Positions 38,188 through 47,329 of a stretch of DNA of 64,000 nt are shown piece by piece. The stretch's first letter is position 1, and the number at the start of each line of letters is the position of its first letter. The notes beneath the pieces were generated by a model. The model saw only the letters and a list, made by a program, of their open reading frames with translations, did no database searches and had not been told where the DNA came from. The DNA comes from Geomicrobium sp. JCM 19039 (GTDB lineage: Bacteria > Bacillota > Bacilli > Bacillales > Marinococcaceae), in the NCBI RefSeq assembly GCF_000698145.1, contig NZ_BAXB01000004.1, positions 62,001 to 126,000 on the forward strand, written 5' to 3'. The position numbers and the translations under genes are program-made.

Positions 38188-39365
38188 GAAGGTTGTCCAC
38201 CATCACTTTCTTGACGATTTTTCTGGACTGGACCGGATGGTTGCAGCACTTCAATATTCTCTAGGCTTCGGAAAGCTTCGTGGTGAAGTTCTGCTGATTT
38301 CCTCGCAATTCTTGCTTGCGTGTCAGGCCATTGTTTTTGAAAGGTGTTAACGGCCTGTACAATTCCGTCTCCATGTTTACCAATCTGTAAACTGAAAGCT
38401 TCTTCATTAATGGCCTCCATAAAGTGCTTCACTTTATGATGGTATTCGATACCAATGACGGGCGTACCTACCGTTACTGACAAGATCAATGAGTGTAGGC
38501 GTGTGCCAATGACGATGTCTTGTTCTGACGATACGCGCATAATGTCGTCGGGGAGCAATTGGCGGTCAATAATTTTCGCTTTTTCACTATGAGCCATTAA
38601 TGCCTGGATGTCCTTACTCACTTCAGTATCTTGTGGATATTTTGTTGAGAAGAACGTCACTTCTGCTCGATGTTGTTCAATCAGTTGATCTGCTGCATTA
38701 GCCATACCTCGAATGTATTGTTGGTATTTCTGTTCATCGTGAACAGGCCAATATTGTTTGCTGTAATAAGGGGCAGCTGTAATCCCCACTTTAATAAGCT
38801 GTTCTGTTTGTTGACGCTTCGGTGGCATCGGAATTGCGAATGCAGGGTCAGAAACCACTTCGATATCACGTCTTCCTGAGACTTTTTCAATCAGTTGTTT
38901 GGACACATTATCTCGAACACTCACCGCATCTGCCGCTTTTACGAGTCGACGCAAGAAAAACGTACCCACACGTGTTCGAATTGGACCAGCACCGACTGAA
39001 TGGATAATTAATCGACACCCACACCGCTTTGCCATCGTTCCAAGAGAACTGTAGAGCGGAGCATCACGACGATACATGTCCATAAGTAGGCCGCCGCCAC
39101 CGATAATGACAAGGTCGAGCTCTTTCATCACTTTCTTTGCTTGCTTTAAAGTAGCACGTGCAGAGGGAAGAGCACTTCCTTTTTTAATGACTAAAGGAAC
39201 GGCGCGAATATTATATTGTTTAGCAGTTTTGTTTGGATAATTACTAAAAACGACAACATTCTCCTTAGGTATGCCGATCACTTGCAATTGCGCTAAGATC
39301 CCTAATAGAATGGCTTCATCACCGTTGTTGTTATGTCCGTAATTTCCGATAATCCCGACTCTCAT
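38184..39365 (-). CDS. csaB: Polysaccharide pyruvyl transferase
   Basis: CsaB adds ketal-linked pyruvate to the secondary cell wall polymer; SLH domains bind the pyruvylated form. A protein of 393 residues: VGIIGNYGHNNNGDEAILLG at the start, LVIIGGGGLLMDMYRRDAP, SVGAGPIRTRVG, DAVSVRDNVSKQLI and late IGTRLHSLILSV with IEYHHKVKHFM. Probably the first gene of the minus-strand operon running to 31162. The many SLH proteins in this window give it clear clients. Uninterrupted. Confidence 0.92.
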   Translation of the reverse strand: MRVGIIGNYGHNNNGDEAILLGILAQLQVIGIPKENVVVFSNYPNKTAKQYNIRAVPLVIKKGSALPSARATLKQAKKVMKELDLVIIGGGGLLMDMYRRDAPLYSSLGTMAKRCGCRLIIHSVGAGPIRTRVGTFFLRRLVKAADAVSVRDNVSKQLIEKVSGRRDIEVVSDPAFAIPMPPKRQQTEQLIKVGITAAPYYSKQYWPVHDEQKYQQYIRGMANAADQLIEQHRAEVTFFSTKYPQDTEVSKDIQALMAHSEKAKIIDRQLLPDDIMRVSSEQDIVIGTRLHSLILSVTVGTPVIGIEYHHKVKHFMEAINEEAFSLQIGKHGDGIVQAVNTFQKQWPDTQARIARKSAELHHEAFRSLENIEVLQPSGPVQKNRQESDGGQPS

Positions 39366-39609
39366 ATATGGAAGCAGCGTCTCTATGTATAGAGAAGCAC
39401 GCCTTTCACCTCACATAAACCAATCTCCATACTTGTTTAAGAAAACAAGCACAATGCTTTCATTATACACCGACACGCACAAAATCGATAGATGCATTTT
39501 TAAACGACATTTAGACCCTTATGATGTAGTACGCTGTTATGAAAGAACCGTTACATTTATATAAAGAATGTAGTACGAACTTTCTCACGAGTAGACTGTC
39601 TATATAGAA

Positions 39610-39641
39610 TGAACTTTAAGATTTTCCTAATTTGCGCTGTT
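39610..39641 (+). repeat. Direct repeat, copy 1
   Basis: Starts TGAACTTTAAGATTTTCC and ends AATTTGCGCTGTT; differs from 40333-40363 by one inserted and one changed base. Confidence 0.8.
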
Positions 39642-39806
39642 GAGTGTTGGGTTAGGGGGAGCGCGGTGCTGGGTGCCATTTTGCGCGCTAGTTTACACTT
39701 TCTGCGCGCAAGTTTGCCTAGTTTAATGATTTCGGCGCTCATTCCGTTAAACTCCTGCGCATTTTCTTCCAACTGGAGCGCAGATTCAATGCCCATAAGC
39801 GAGCAA
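39626..39806 (+). repeat. GCGC-periodic tract
   Basis: GCGC occurs about eight times at spacings of roughly 20-33 bases (about 39633, 39660, 39684, 39708, 39734, 39757, 39776), separated by A/T-rich words such as CTAGTTTA. The spacers are not identical, so it is not a CRISPR array. Confidence 0.5.
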
Positions 39807-39811
39807 CCTGT

Positions 39812-39890
39812 CGGCCCCAGCGGGACCGAAGCTAAACCGGTCTCCGTTCGGCGAGGCTCGCGCCGACAGCATGTTGGTACTTCGGGGTGG
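39812..39890 (+). mobile_element. Second intron-like fragment
   Basis: CCGAAG-AAACCG-CT-TTCGGCG-GG-TC-GCCGA occurs in the same order as at about 6953-6995, about three quarters of the bases matching by eye, then both share CTTCGG and TGGG after a length difference of some 25 bases. Confidence 0.4.
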
Positions 39891-40043
39891 GTGTAGGCCA
39901 AAGAATCAACATAGCCGGAAGCCGATCACTGGAATTCCTAAGGAAAAGCGCATTACTTTCTAGTTTAGTCGTTCACGCAAATTTGTTCTGACCGATATGG
40001 GGTTTTCAGTTGCTTTATTTCAGTGCCTTCTTCCGGCGCACGG

Positions 40044-40270
40044 CGTCTCATGGCGGCCCTTCTTCCGCAGCCGTCACCGCCTTTTGGCGCAATCAACGGT
40101 ATTGTATAGACGACGTTGTTGAACAAGTGGTTCTCAATAAGGGGAGTGACGGCTATAGAACTAGTCATTGCTACATCTGCTATGAATCATGAACATACGT
40201 CTTCTATAATGCGTAATTTAGGACTTTAACGGTCGGTTTACCACTCGTTTTGAAGAAATTCTTTAGTTCA
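40044..40270 (-). repeat. Dispersed repeat family C/D, inverted copy
   Basis: Reverse complement aligns with 25785-25957 (see that entry). The middle insert is about 50 bases longer here. Confidence 0.75.
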
Positions 40271-40332
40271 ACTTATATAGAAGCTACGTTAAATACGCTC
40301 TTCTTAGGGGAGAGTACATTTTCGACACGTGT

Positions 40333-40363
40333 TGAACTTTAGTTTTTCCTAATTTGCGCTGTT
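40333..40363 (+). repeat. Direct repeat, copy 2
   Basis: TGAACTTTAGTTTTTCC then TAATTTGCGCTGTT; partner at 39610-39641. Confidence 0.8.
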
Positions 40364-40460
40364 CTTGCTCGTTCTCCAAACATAAGGTCGATATCATCTG
40401 TCGAAGATTACTAAATAAGGTAAATTAAAAACCGTATATCTCTGTTTCGCTCACTACAAA

Positions 40461-40540
40461 TTGAAAATCCCACATAGCCCATGTCTATGATGGGATTTTC
40501 ATGAATGAGGAACCCTTTTTTGATGGAATTCCCACATAGA
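40461..40540 (-). repeat. Dispersed repeat family A, long copy, inverted
   Basis: Reverse complement aligns along its length with 6371-6452. Confidence 0.75.
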
Positions 40541-40625
40541 AAGGCTTTATCCCCGCATAGACCGTTCAATGATGGAATCATTAACAATTGCAACGCTTGA
40601 TGTTGTTGGAATCCCCACATAGATC
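40541..40625 (-). repeat. Family A partial units
   Basis: Contains CCCCGCATAGA and GGAATCCCCACATAGA; the latter shares the 13-base word ATGTGGGGATTCC (reverse complement) with 6373-6385. Confidence 0.6.
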
Positions 40626-40770
40626 GGATCGAGCCCGATAGTTCACATGTAATTTAGAGAGTGGGTCTTTTATAAAGATAATCCGATTGTCTAGAAAACG
40701 GACTTTTGTGATGATTGGTGGAGTTAGAGTCATCATACTTAACGTGAATTGTCATCATAACGTCGCCAAC

Positions 40771-40892
40771 GGTCACTAAAAGAAATATAGGAGGCACTTG
40801 AGACCGTAAAGGATCAGGTTGAGGGGGCGATTGTCACATAAAAGAGTCACTGAGGAAGAGTCTAGGTGATCGCAGCTCGTGCACATCTTTTT
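40771..40892 (-). repeat. Dispersed repeat family E, inverted copy
   Basis: Reverse complement aligns with 7144-7250; the match may continue weakly to about 40660, where ACAATCGGAT recurs. Confidence 0.7.
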
Positions 40893-41025
40893 ACATATTC
40901 GCAAAAAAGACGTGCATTTTCCTGCGATGTGAGAATAGGTGGAAGTCAAAGCTGCACAATAAAATTAGGAAATTTAATGGCAAGCTTCTTTGGTTCGAAA
41001 ATATTGTCGGAGTATTCTCCAAGTA

Positions 41026-41054
41026 TTGACAGTTTGTGACATTTCACTTACGCT
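41026..41054 (+). promoter_or_regulatory. Possible promoter of the SLH glycosidase gene
   Basis: A consensus -35 TTGACA at 41026-41031; the -10 region 17 bases on (TACGCT) is poor. The gene starts about 40 bases further. Confidence 0.35.
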
Positions 41055-41091
41055 ACTTCTATAAAACTATGAAAAAGGAAGGTGGAAAAGT

Positions 41092-43292
41092 GTGAGGTCT
41101 AAATTTTTTCGATCTTTAGGAGTATTTGCACTTGCTGCTCCACTTCTTGTGGCAGAAGCGAATGCGCAATCACTTTCACCAGGGGTTGAACATCACTCTA
41201 GCGGAAATAATCATCATCTAAAAGTAGATTTGAATAATCCCGATACACAGATGGGTGTATCGTATTCAGAGCCGATCAACCGCTTGAAAACGACGTTGCA
41301 ACATGCAAAAGATTCATCTAGAGAGGGATTTGCAGTCATTGGCGGAGTCAATGCCTCTTTTTTTGAAATGAATGATACGAATCGTTTGCCGTTCAGTCTC
41401 ATCACAGAACATAACCGAATTATTAATTATGGTACCGATTCTCCAGATAGTAGCCATTATCGACAGCACCCAATTGTTTTTGGCGTTACGGAAGACGGAC
41501 AAGCAAGAATTGATCGTTTTGATAGCACCCTATCAGGAGAAGGTGCAGGAAGGTCACTTACAATACATAATATGAACGCGCAGCGTGCTGCAAATACATT
41601 AACGATGTACACTCCGCAGTTTGTTACAGAACGGAGCGGGACAAACGAGTATGGTGTGGATGTCGTCATTCGCGGAGCCAATCGAGACACGCTGAACACG
41701 TTCGGATTTGGCGACCAAATTGAGGGTACAGTCGAAAGCATTCACTCTTATGGAGAACCTGGAAATCAACGGATTCCAAGCTCAGGCTTTATTTTGTCTG
41801 GCCATGGAAATGCTGCAGATCAGCTTCGTCATCTGGAGCCAGGGGATACAGTCTCTGTTGAAGCAACTGTTAATTCTACATGGAGAAATGCCGAACTGTT
41901 ACTCGGTAGTGGTCCGCAACTCGTGCGAAACGGTCAAGTTGACATTAGTATGGATACGAATTCATGGAGAGCAAGAACTGCGACGCAACGCTCAGCTGTC
42001 GGTGTCAGTCGTGACGGTGACGAAGTATTTATGGTTACTGTTGACAATATGAATCTCATGGATCTTGCGCGGCATATGAGAGATCTCGGTGCTCACTCAG
42101 CCTTAATTTTGATGGTGGAGGTTCTACGACGCTTGTAGGTCTTGAGCAAGGGGATTTACGCGTGCTAAATTCATTGCCTGGTAGCCAGCGTTCGGTTCCG
42201 TCTACATTGCAAGTTGGGTATACTGGGGATCGCAACACTCCTATTCAAGGAACAATTGACTTTGGTAGTGGGAATCAATTTTTAATTGGGTCATCATTTA
42301 CACCAGACGTATCTCTTCTTAATGCGCTTGGTGAAGCAGTATCCACCCAAGCAGACTTGAATGTAAGCTCATCAATTGGAACAGTAGAAGGCAATACAGT
42401 TCATGTTAGTTCTGTAGCTAGCAGCGCGCGATTATTTGTTGAACATGGTGGCGAGGAATTGGTTGGAAGAACGGTTCGTTCAACGGATACTATTCGTGAT
42501 TGGGGAGTCCCAGCAGAAATCACTGCCGGAGTGGATGAGCGTGTCGCATTAGATGTATCTCCAAAAGATGGTGAAGGAACAAGAATTCGTCATGATGGTC
42601 TGGATGTTCAAAAAGAAGTTGTAGGGAATATCGGGAGAATTGATAGTCGTGGTAGATTTGCTGCAACGAGACCGGGAGAAGGAGAAGTCATTATTACGAT
42701 TGGAGAAGTTTCAACGACGATTCCGGTCGTTGTTGAAGAACCCCCAGCTTTTGAATTCACAGATGTAAGCTCAAGTCACCCAAACCGAGAAGCCATATAT
42801 TTCGGGGTAGATAGAGGCTTCTTCCAAGGACATTCAGACGGCACATTCCGTCCGAGTAATGATGTGGCCAGACAACAAATTGCCGCTGTGCTCGTGCGAG
42901 AGTTTGGCTTAGTCGGTGAAGCAGCTCCGAACCCTGGGTATGTGGATGTGCGTGAAAGTCATCCATCTTTTGACGTGATTGCCATCGCTACGGAACAAGG
43001 ATGGATCCAAGGCCGGTCTTCGACAAATGAGTTTAATCCTGGCAACAATTTGACTCGTGGACAGATGGCGTTAATTTTAACGCGTGCATATGGTCTGGAG
43101 GCCGATGATACTGCGCAAGATTTCACAGACGTATCAAGCCGAGATCCTGAGCAACTGGAAGCCATTCGCGCCTTGTCATCAGCAGGTATTACTACGGGCT
43201 ATAGCGACGGTACATTCCGCCCAGGAGAGCCAATCTCTCGAGGTCACTTCGCTGAATTTATGAAGCGGTTGCTCGATTATCAAGCAGAGTAA
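41092..43292 (+). CDS. SLH-anchored phosphodiester glycosidase (NAGPA domain)
   Basis: About 733 residues: signal peptide (FFRSLGVFALAAPLLVAEA), an NAGPA/DUF2233 domain (residues about 60-370) with VIGGVNASFFEMN, HPIVFGVTEDGQ, RSAVGVSRDGD and NFDGGGSTTL, then a beta-rich region (about 380-560), then three SLH domains (FTDVSSSHPNREA, YVDVRESHPSFDVIA, FTDVSSRDPEQLEA). One frame break near 42115, inside the DGGGS motif, hides that motif as printed. Such domains split sugar-1-phosphodiester bonds, so wall or teichoic acid decorations are plausible substrates. Start GTG after AAGGAAGGTGG. Confidence 0.85.
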
Positions 43293-43316
43293 ACAGTGTA
43301 TAAGATGTTCGCAAAC

Positions 43317-43353
43317 AAAAAGCTGCACAATCCACCTGGATGTGCAGCTTTTT
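43317..43353. terminator. Bidirectional terminator
   Basis: AAAAAGCTGCACA pairs with TGTGCAGCTTTTT; lies between two convergent genes. Confidence 0.9.
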
Positions 43354-43356
43354 GGG

Positions 43357-46339
43357 CTATTTGTCAATTGTAATTTGGCTCAAATAAATATTTCGATCGT
43401 GAGAAGCCGAGTTGTTCTCTTCATTAATTTCAATGGTAACAGTGTAGGTGTCGAATTCGAGATCCGACAGCTCATACAGTTGCACATTCGTTTCGGTAGA
43501 ACCGTACGTATCAACGTATCGATTTCCTCGCCGTTTAAATAGATGGTAGCTAATCCTGTGTATTGATCACGAACCCCATACCATTGAAAGCCTGTCCCTT
43601 GAAATTGAAAACGAACGGAATCTCCAGGTTGTCTGGACGTGAACGCAACATGATCGGTAATATCGTCACGGTCTGCCCTCTCCCAGTAAGAACTAAACTG
43701 CAAGTAGTTGCTCGTTGCTGGTAACTCATTGCCAGGTTGGGCAATGCCAGTAACTGAATACTCATAAATGGCTACGAGTTGTTCATTTTCATCATAAGCC
43801 ATAAGTGTTGTATCCCCTGGTTCTAAAGCATTGAATGAACCTTCATCATCCACTTCAATGATGTCGGGTGATGAACTTATCCATGTGCTTGCGTTCGATT
43901 GCTCAATCGTTCCACTTGTTTCTGTATCAATCGTTTCGTTGTCATAGGTTTCATAATGATTCACGGTAAATGATAAAACGAGAAGCTCATTGTCGTTATC
44001 ATCAAAAAAGGATACCTCAGCCGGTCCTTCATCTATCAAAATGATCTCTTGGTCGTCTGTCACAGACGCAATACTTTCATCACTTGACCTTGCATAAGCG
44101 GTATCATCAGGAAAATGAACAGGTAGTTTTGTATTAGTAAAGTATTGACCGTCCAACCTTCTTGAAGTTCTCCGCCGTATTGTCCAGCGATTGACCAGTG
44201 CTCTATGTTGCTGCTTTCTACTGTCATTTGTGCATCGCCTTGTAGATCAAAATAGCTAATGAGATGCGAGCGCACATACTCAGGACGTACGTCTTGGAAG
44301 TTTCTCAAACGTTCGACATGCAGCTCCCACTCTTCGAGCGATGCGGCTCGCCCCAACGGTCAATGTGTGCTTGCATTTCTGGTTCAAGCTCAGCTTGCAT
44401 CTCTTCAATGGTTGAAAGAACTCTGTTATCAGAGAAAACCGTGTTTGTATAATGTGCAAAACGCTGGATGAATTCATCTCTAAAAGATGGATTGTCAAGC
44501 AAAGAGATGAACAATGAGGTCGACCATTCAGGCGCTCCTTCCGTTGCCCAGTGCAGTGTATTATGAGCGAATGTATGTCCGGTAGCGGGTAAACCGAAAC
44601 CAGAATCTGTGTCATACAATGCCCACCGCCATTTCCCTTCAGCGCTCGCGCCACATGTTCACATTATTTTGTGGCCAGTCCATATTACCAAAATAAATTT
44701 GGGCAATATAGTAATCCAAAAAGTTATCCATGTCCATTTGGGTAGAGACGACGTCAAAGTGTTCATCGTTTTCCATATCGTTCGCATCAACGTAATCGAT
44801 GAGTGCCCGATAATCTCGGTTATCCCCTTCAACAACTTCCCCATTTCCTTCCAATAGGTCGAGGTCTTCTTCTTCGACATTGTGAGCGAAGCGGAAGTAG
44901 TGATTATCAAAACGTTCACGTATGTTGAAAATACCCCAGTTTTCGCCATTCACGTACAGGTTGGTAGGCTGAGAGAGCTGGGTTTCCATGTTTAGGTCGC
45001 TGACAAGCTCTTGCATCATTGCGTCACGGAAAAGCGTACGATTCCAATCTTGTCCTGAGTTGCGTAAAATGAATCGATTAAAAACGCCACGTTCATCTTC
45101 ACCGAACAGTTCGTGGTTAAATCGTGCATTGCCGTAATCTTCCCGAGCATAAAATCGTAGCGATTTGCGATCTACCGAACGTGAATGACCACCGTGAATA
45201 CGGATACCTGCGTGTTGGGACAAAACGGTTTCATCGTCTTCAAACATTTGCATAAAGACCGGTCGTTCCCATTCGCGACCGCTTTGCATATAATTGCCGG
45301 TCGGCTCGAGTGAGTCTGGATTGTAATAAACCCCTGGTGTGTAGATTCCGTACTCTTCATCGTATAAATTAGCTTGGTCAGTAGAAATGGATATGATCGG
45401 TAATGTTGGCGAATCACGAATAATGTACGATTGCCCATACTCTAGAGTCGTGTCTTCATTGTTCGTGAACAACTGGGCACGAATCGTTGTACTATTTGCT
45501 ACAGGTATTGGTGAGTGATACTCTTGATCTTCTGCCGTTACTTCGCTTCCGTCAGTAGTGTAGCGGATTGTTCCGTCGGCCTCTCCTCGAGTGGACAGTT
45601 CTATATCTTGACGATCCTCATATACGCCACCCGCTTCTGAAAAAATGATGTCATATTCAGGTCGAGGAATGTCAATATCTAGAATAAGATCATAAACCTC
45701 TGATAATAGCATCACATCTTCGAGTGGGTTGCCATTCACATACAAACGTTGTCGTAACGCCGGAAGATGGATAATGGGTTGAATAGAAGTAATTTCGTTA
45801 TATCGAGCATTCAGGTCTTCTAATAACTCCATTTCTGAAAGAGGGCTCAAGTCTACAATTTGATTTTCGCGAATATTTATGTTCACTAAATTCTCTAGCC
45901 CAGCTAATGGTTCAAGAGTTTGTATGTTGTTTTCCCTCAAGTTAATGGTGTGTAGTTGTGATAACTCTTCAAGGGGTGAGAGATCATGTACTTGGTTGTT
46001 CCGTATATCTACTTGTTCTAGCGTGTCGATGGAACGAATAGATTCTAAATCACTAATCTTATTATCTGATAAATCAATTGTGGTTAGACGATCTAACTGT
46101 TCAATCCCTTCGATGCTTTCAATTTGCATTCCAGAAGCATCTAGGCTCGTTAACGTCTGAATCCTATCAACAGTCAGAGTTTCATGTTCCTCCAACTGTA
46201 GTTCTTGCTGAACAGCATGCAATAAGTTTGGATCTTTAATTGCGGTGTTTTGGCTTTCTGCTAGAAAGTAAGCAAACATCCATAACCCAAGTGAAAAAAC
46301 AAGTAACAACATAATAAAAAATATAGATTTTACGCGCAT
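43357..46339 (-). CDS. Large membrane-anchored CotH-family kinase with leucine-rich repeats (copy 1)
   Basis: About 993 residues. Order: one N-terminal membrane helix (about 7-25); leucine-rich repeats (about 50-190; LTTIDLSDNKISDLESIRSI and similar); a chitobiase-like beta domain (IRYTTDGSEVT); a CotH kinase domain (GIRIHGGHSRSVDRKSLRFY, ILRNSGQDWNRTLFRDA, NLYVNGENWGIFNIRERFDN, and YDTDSGFG after the break); then beta-rich repeats to the C-terminus QITIDK. Frame breaks near 44640, 44345, 44145 and 43510. ATG at 46339 follows CAGGAGG. CotH of B. subtilis is a Fam20C-like protein kinase for spore coat proteins. Here the gene follows slaP by 72 bases, pointing to a surface role. Confidence 0.85.
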
Positions 46340-46411
46340 TTTTCCTCCTGATAGAACACAAGGATGACGATTCATATCAGCCTTGTGTTGGATCATAGAT
46401 CGGGTGGCTGT

Positions 46412-47329
46412 TTAAGAAGATTTCGGCATGTACACTTTCCACTGATCAATTGAATAGTCTTCTTTCTTTATCATCTTCTCAGGAAAAATAAAGACCCATG
46501 GCTTACTTGTGTTCGCCTTTACTTTCAAGTCTTTTGGAGAAAAAACAGCTTTCGCTAATTCATCACCCGCAGCATCTTCTAACACGAGAGGAACCTTTTC
46601 TAAGTTGACGGTTTTTTCCGAACCATTCCGAATGAGAATGATGAGTTGGATGTCTCCATTGTCTCGTTTGGCCGCCTTTAACCCGAGTAAGTTAACTTCA
46701 GTCGTTTTTGGTTTGTCTAAACGCTCGACAAGTGATTCTAGATCTTGAATATCCTTGCTCGGCAATGTTTTTTGCCACTTTTCGTCGAGGTCCAATGAGT
46801 GTTTACGGGCAGATGGCTTTAACTGAAAGACGACTTTCCATCCGTCTTCAGGTTTTTCCTCGATGTTTAGCTCATCTTTTGTAAACGAAATGACCCACGG
46901 TCGGCTGCTTTTGGGTGGGAGTTTACCGACTTCTTTTAGGCTCATTGTTTTTCGTCCAAGAACTTGATCATTCTGATCCAGAAGGGCGAGGGTAGTTTCT
47001 CCAAGCTCAATCGTTTTATTCATGCTATGACGAAAGAAAACAGTCGCATCAAGCCCCCACTCTTCACTGTCCTTTTCGTCAAGTTTAATTCCAGCAATAG
47101 ATAGTTGATTTGGGAGTAGTGAATCACATTCAATGTTTAAAAACCGGAATGAATACACGTCTTCTTGGGGGAGTTTCCAATCTGGGTGAATGGATAACTC
47201 TGTGTCAACGTGCGCGGTTGTTGTGTGTTCACCAGAAGCGTCTCCAGAAAAATAATCACCAGAAGCTACAGGTGTTTCACTGCCTTCCATTTTCATATCT
47301 GCATTTTTCTTAGAAAAAAAATTACGCAT
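46412..47329 (-). CDS. slaP: Accessory Sec S-layer assembly protein
   Basis: A protein of 305 residues, acidic and lysine-rich, no signal peptide. It has two similar repeats of about 100 residues: LPPKSSRPWVISFTKDELN in the first half and VKANTSKPWVFIFPEKMIKK in the second, each preceded by a strand rich in charged residues. This is the SlaP layout known from B. anthracis, where SlaP and SecA2 are needed to secrete S-layer proteins. Its ATG overlaps the secA2 stop by eight bases. Uninterrupted. Confidence 0.85.
   Translation of the reverse strand: MRNFFSKKNADMKMEGSETPVASGDYFSGDASGEHTTTAHVDTELSIHPDWKLPQEDVYSFRFLNIECDSLLPNQLSIAGIKLDEKDSEEWGLDATVFFRHSMNKTIELGETTLALLDQNDQVLGRKTMSLKEVGKLPPKSSRPWVISFTKDELNIEEKPEDGWKVVFQLKPSARKHSLDLDEKWQKTLPSKDIQDLESLVERLDKPKTTEVNLLGLKAAKRDNGDIQLIILIRNGSEKTVNLEKVPLVLEDAAGDELAKAVFSPKDLKVKANTSKPWVFIFPEKMIKKEDYSIDQWKVYMPKSS

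Larger units (their letters stand above)
39366..41091. other. 1.7-kb spacer without genes: mosaic of repeats
   Basis: No gene with a ribosome binding site is seen. From left to right it holds a GCGC-periodic tract, an intron-like fragment, family C/D, a copy of a 31-base repeat, two family A units and family E. Several have partner copies at 6-7 kb or 25-26 kb. Confidence 0.7.

Noticed and set aside
39626-39806. CRISPR array
   Set aside because: Repeated units are only four to six bases, spacers vary in length and no cas gene is present.
39557-39901. A reading frame of 114 codons on the minus strand
   Set aside because: It lies over the GCGC tract and the intron-like fragment, has no ribosome binding site and resembles no family.
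39965-40168. A reading frame of 67 codons on the minus strand
   Set aside because: Covers the family C/D repeat; no convincing start, and the matching copy at 25.8 kb is broken in this frame.
43357-46339. CotH copy 1 as a spore coat gene
   Set aside because: It has a membrane anchor, leucine-rich repeats and lies with secA2/slaP; no spore coat genes are nearby.
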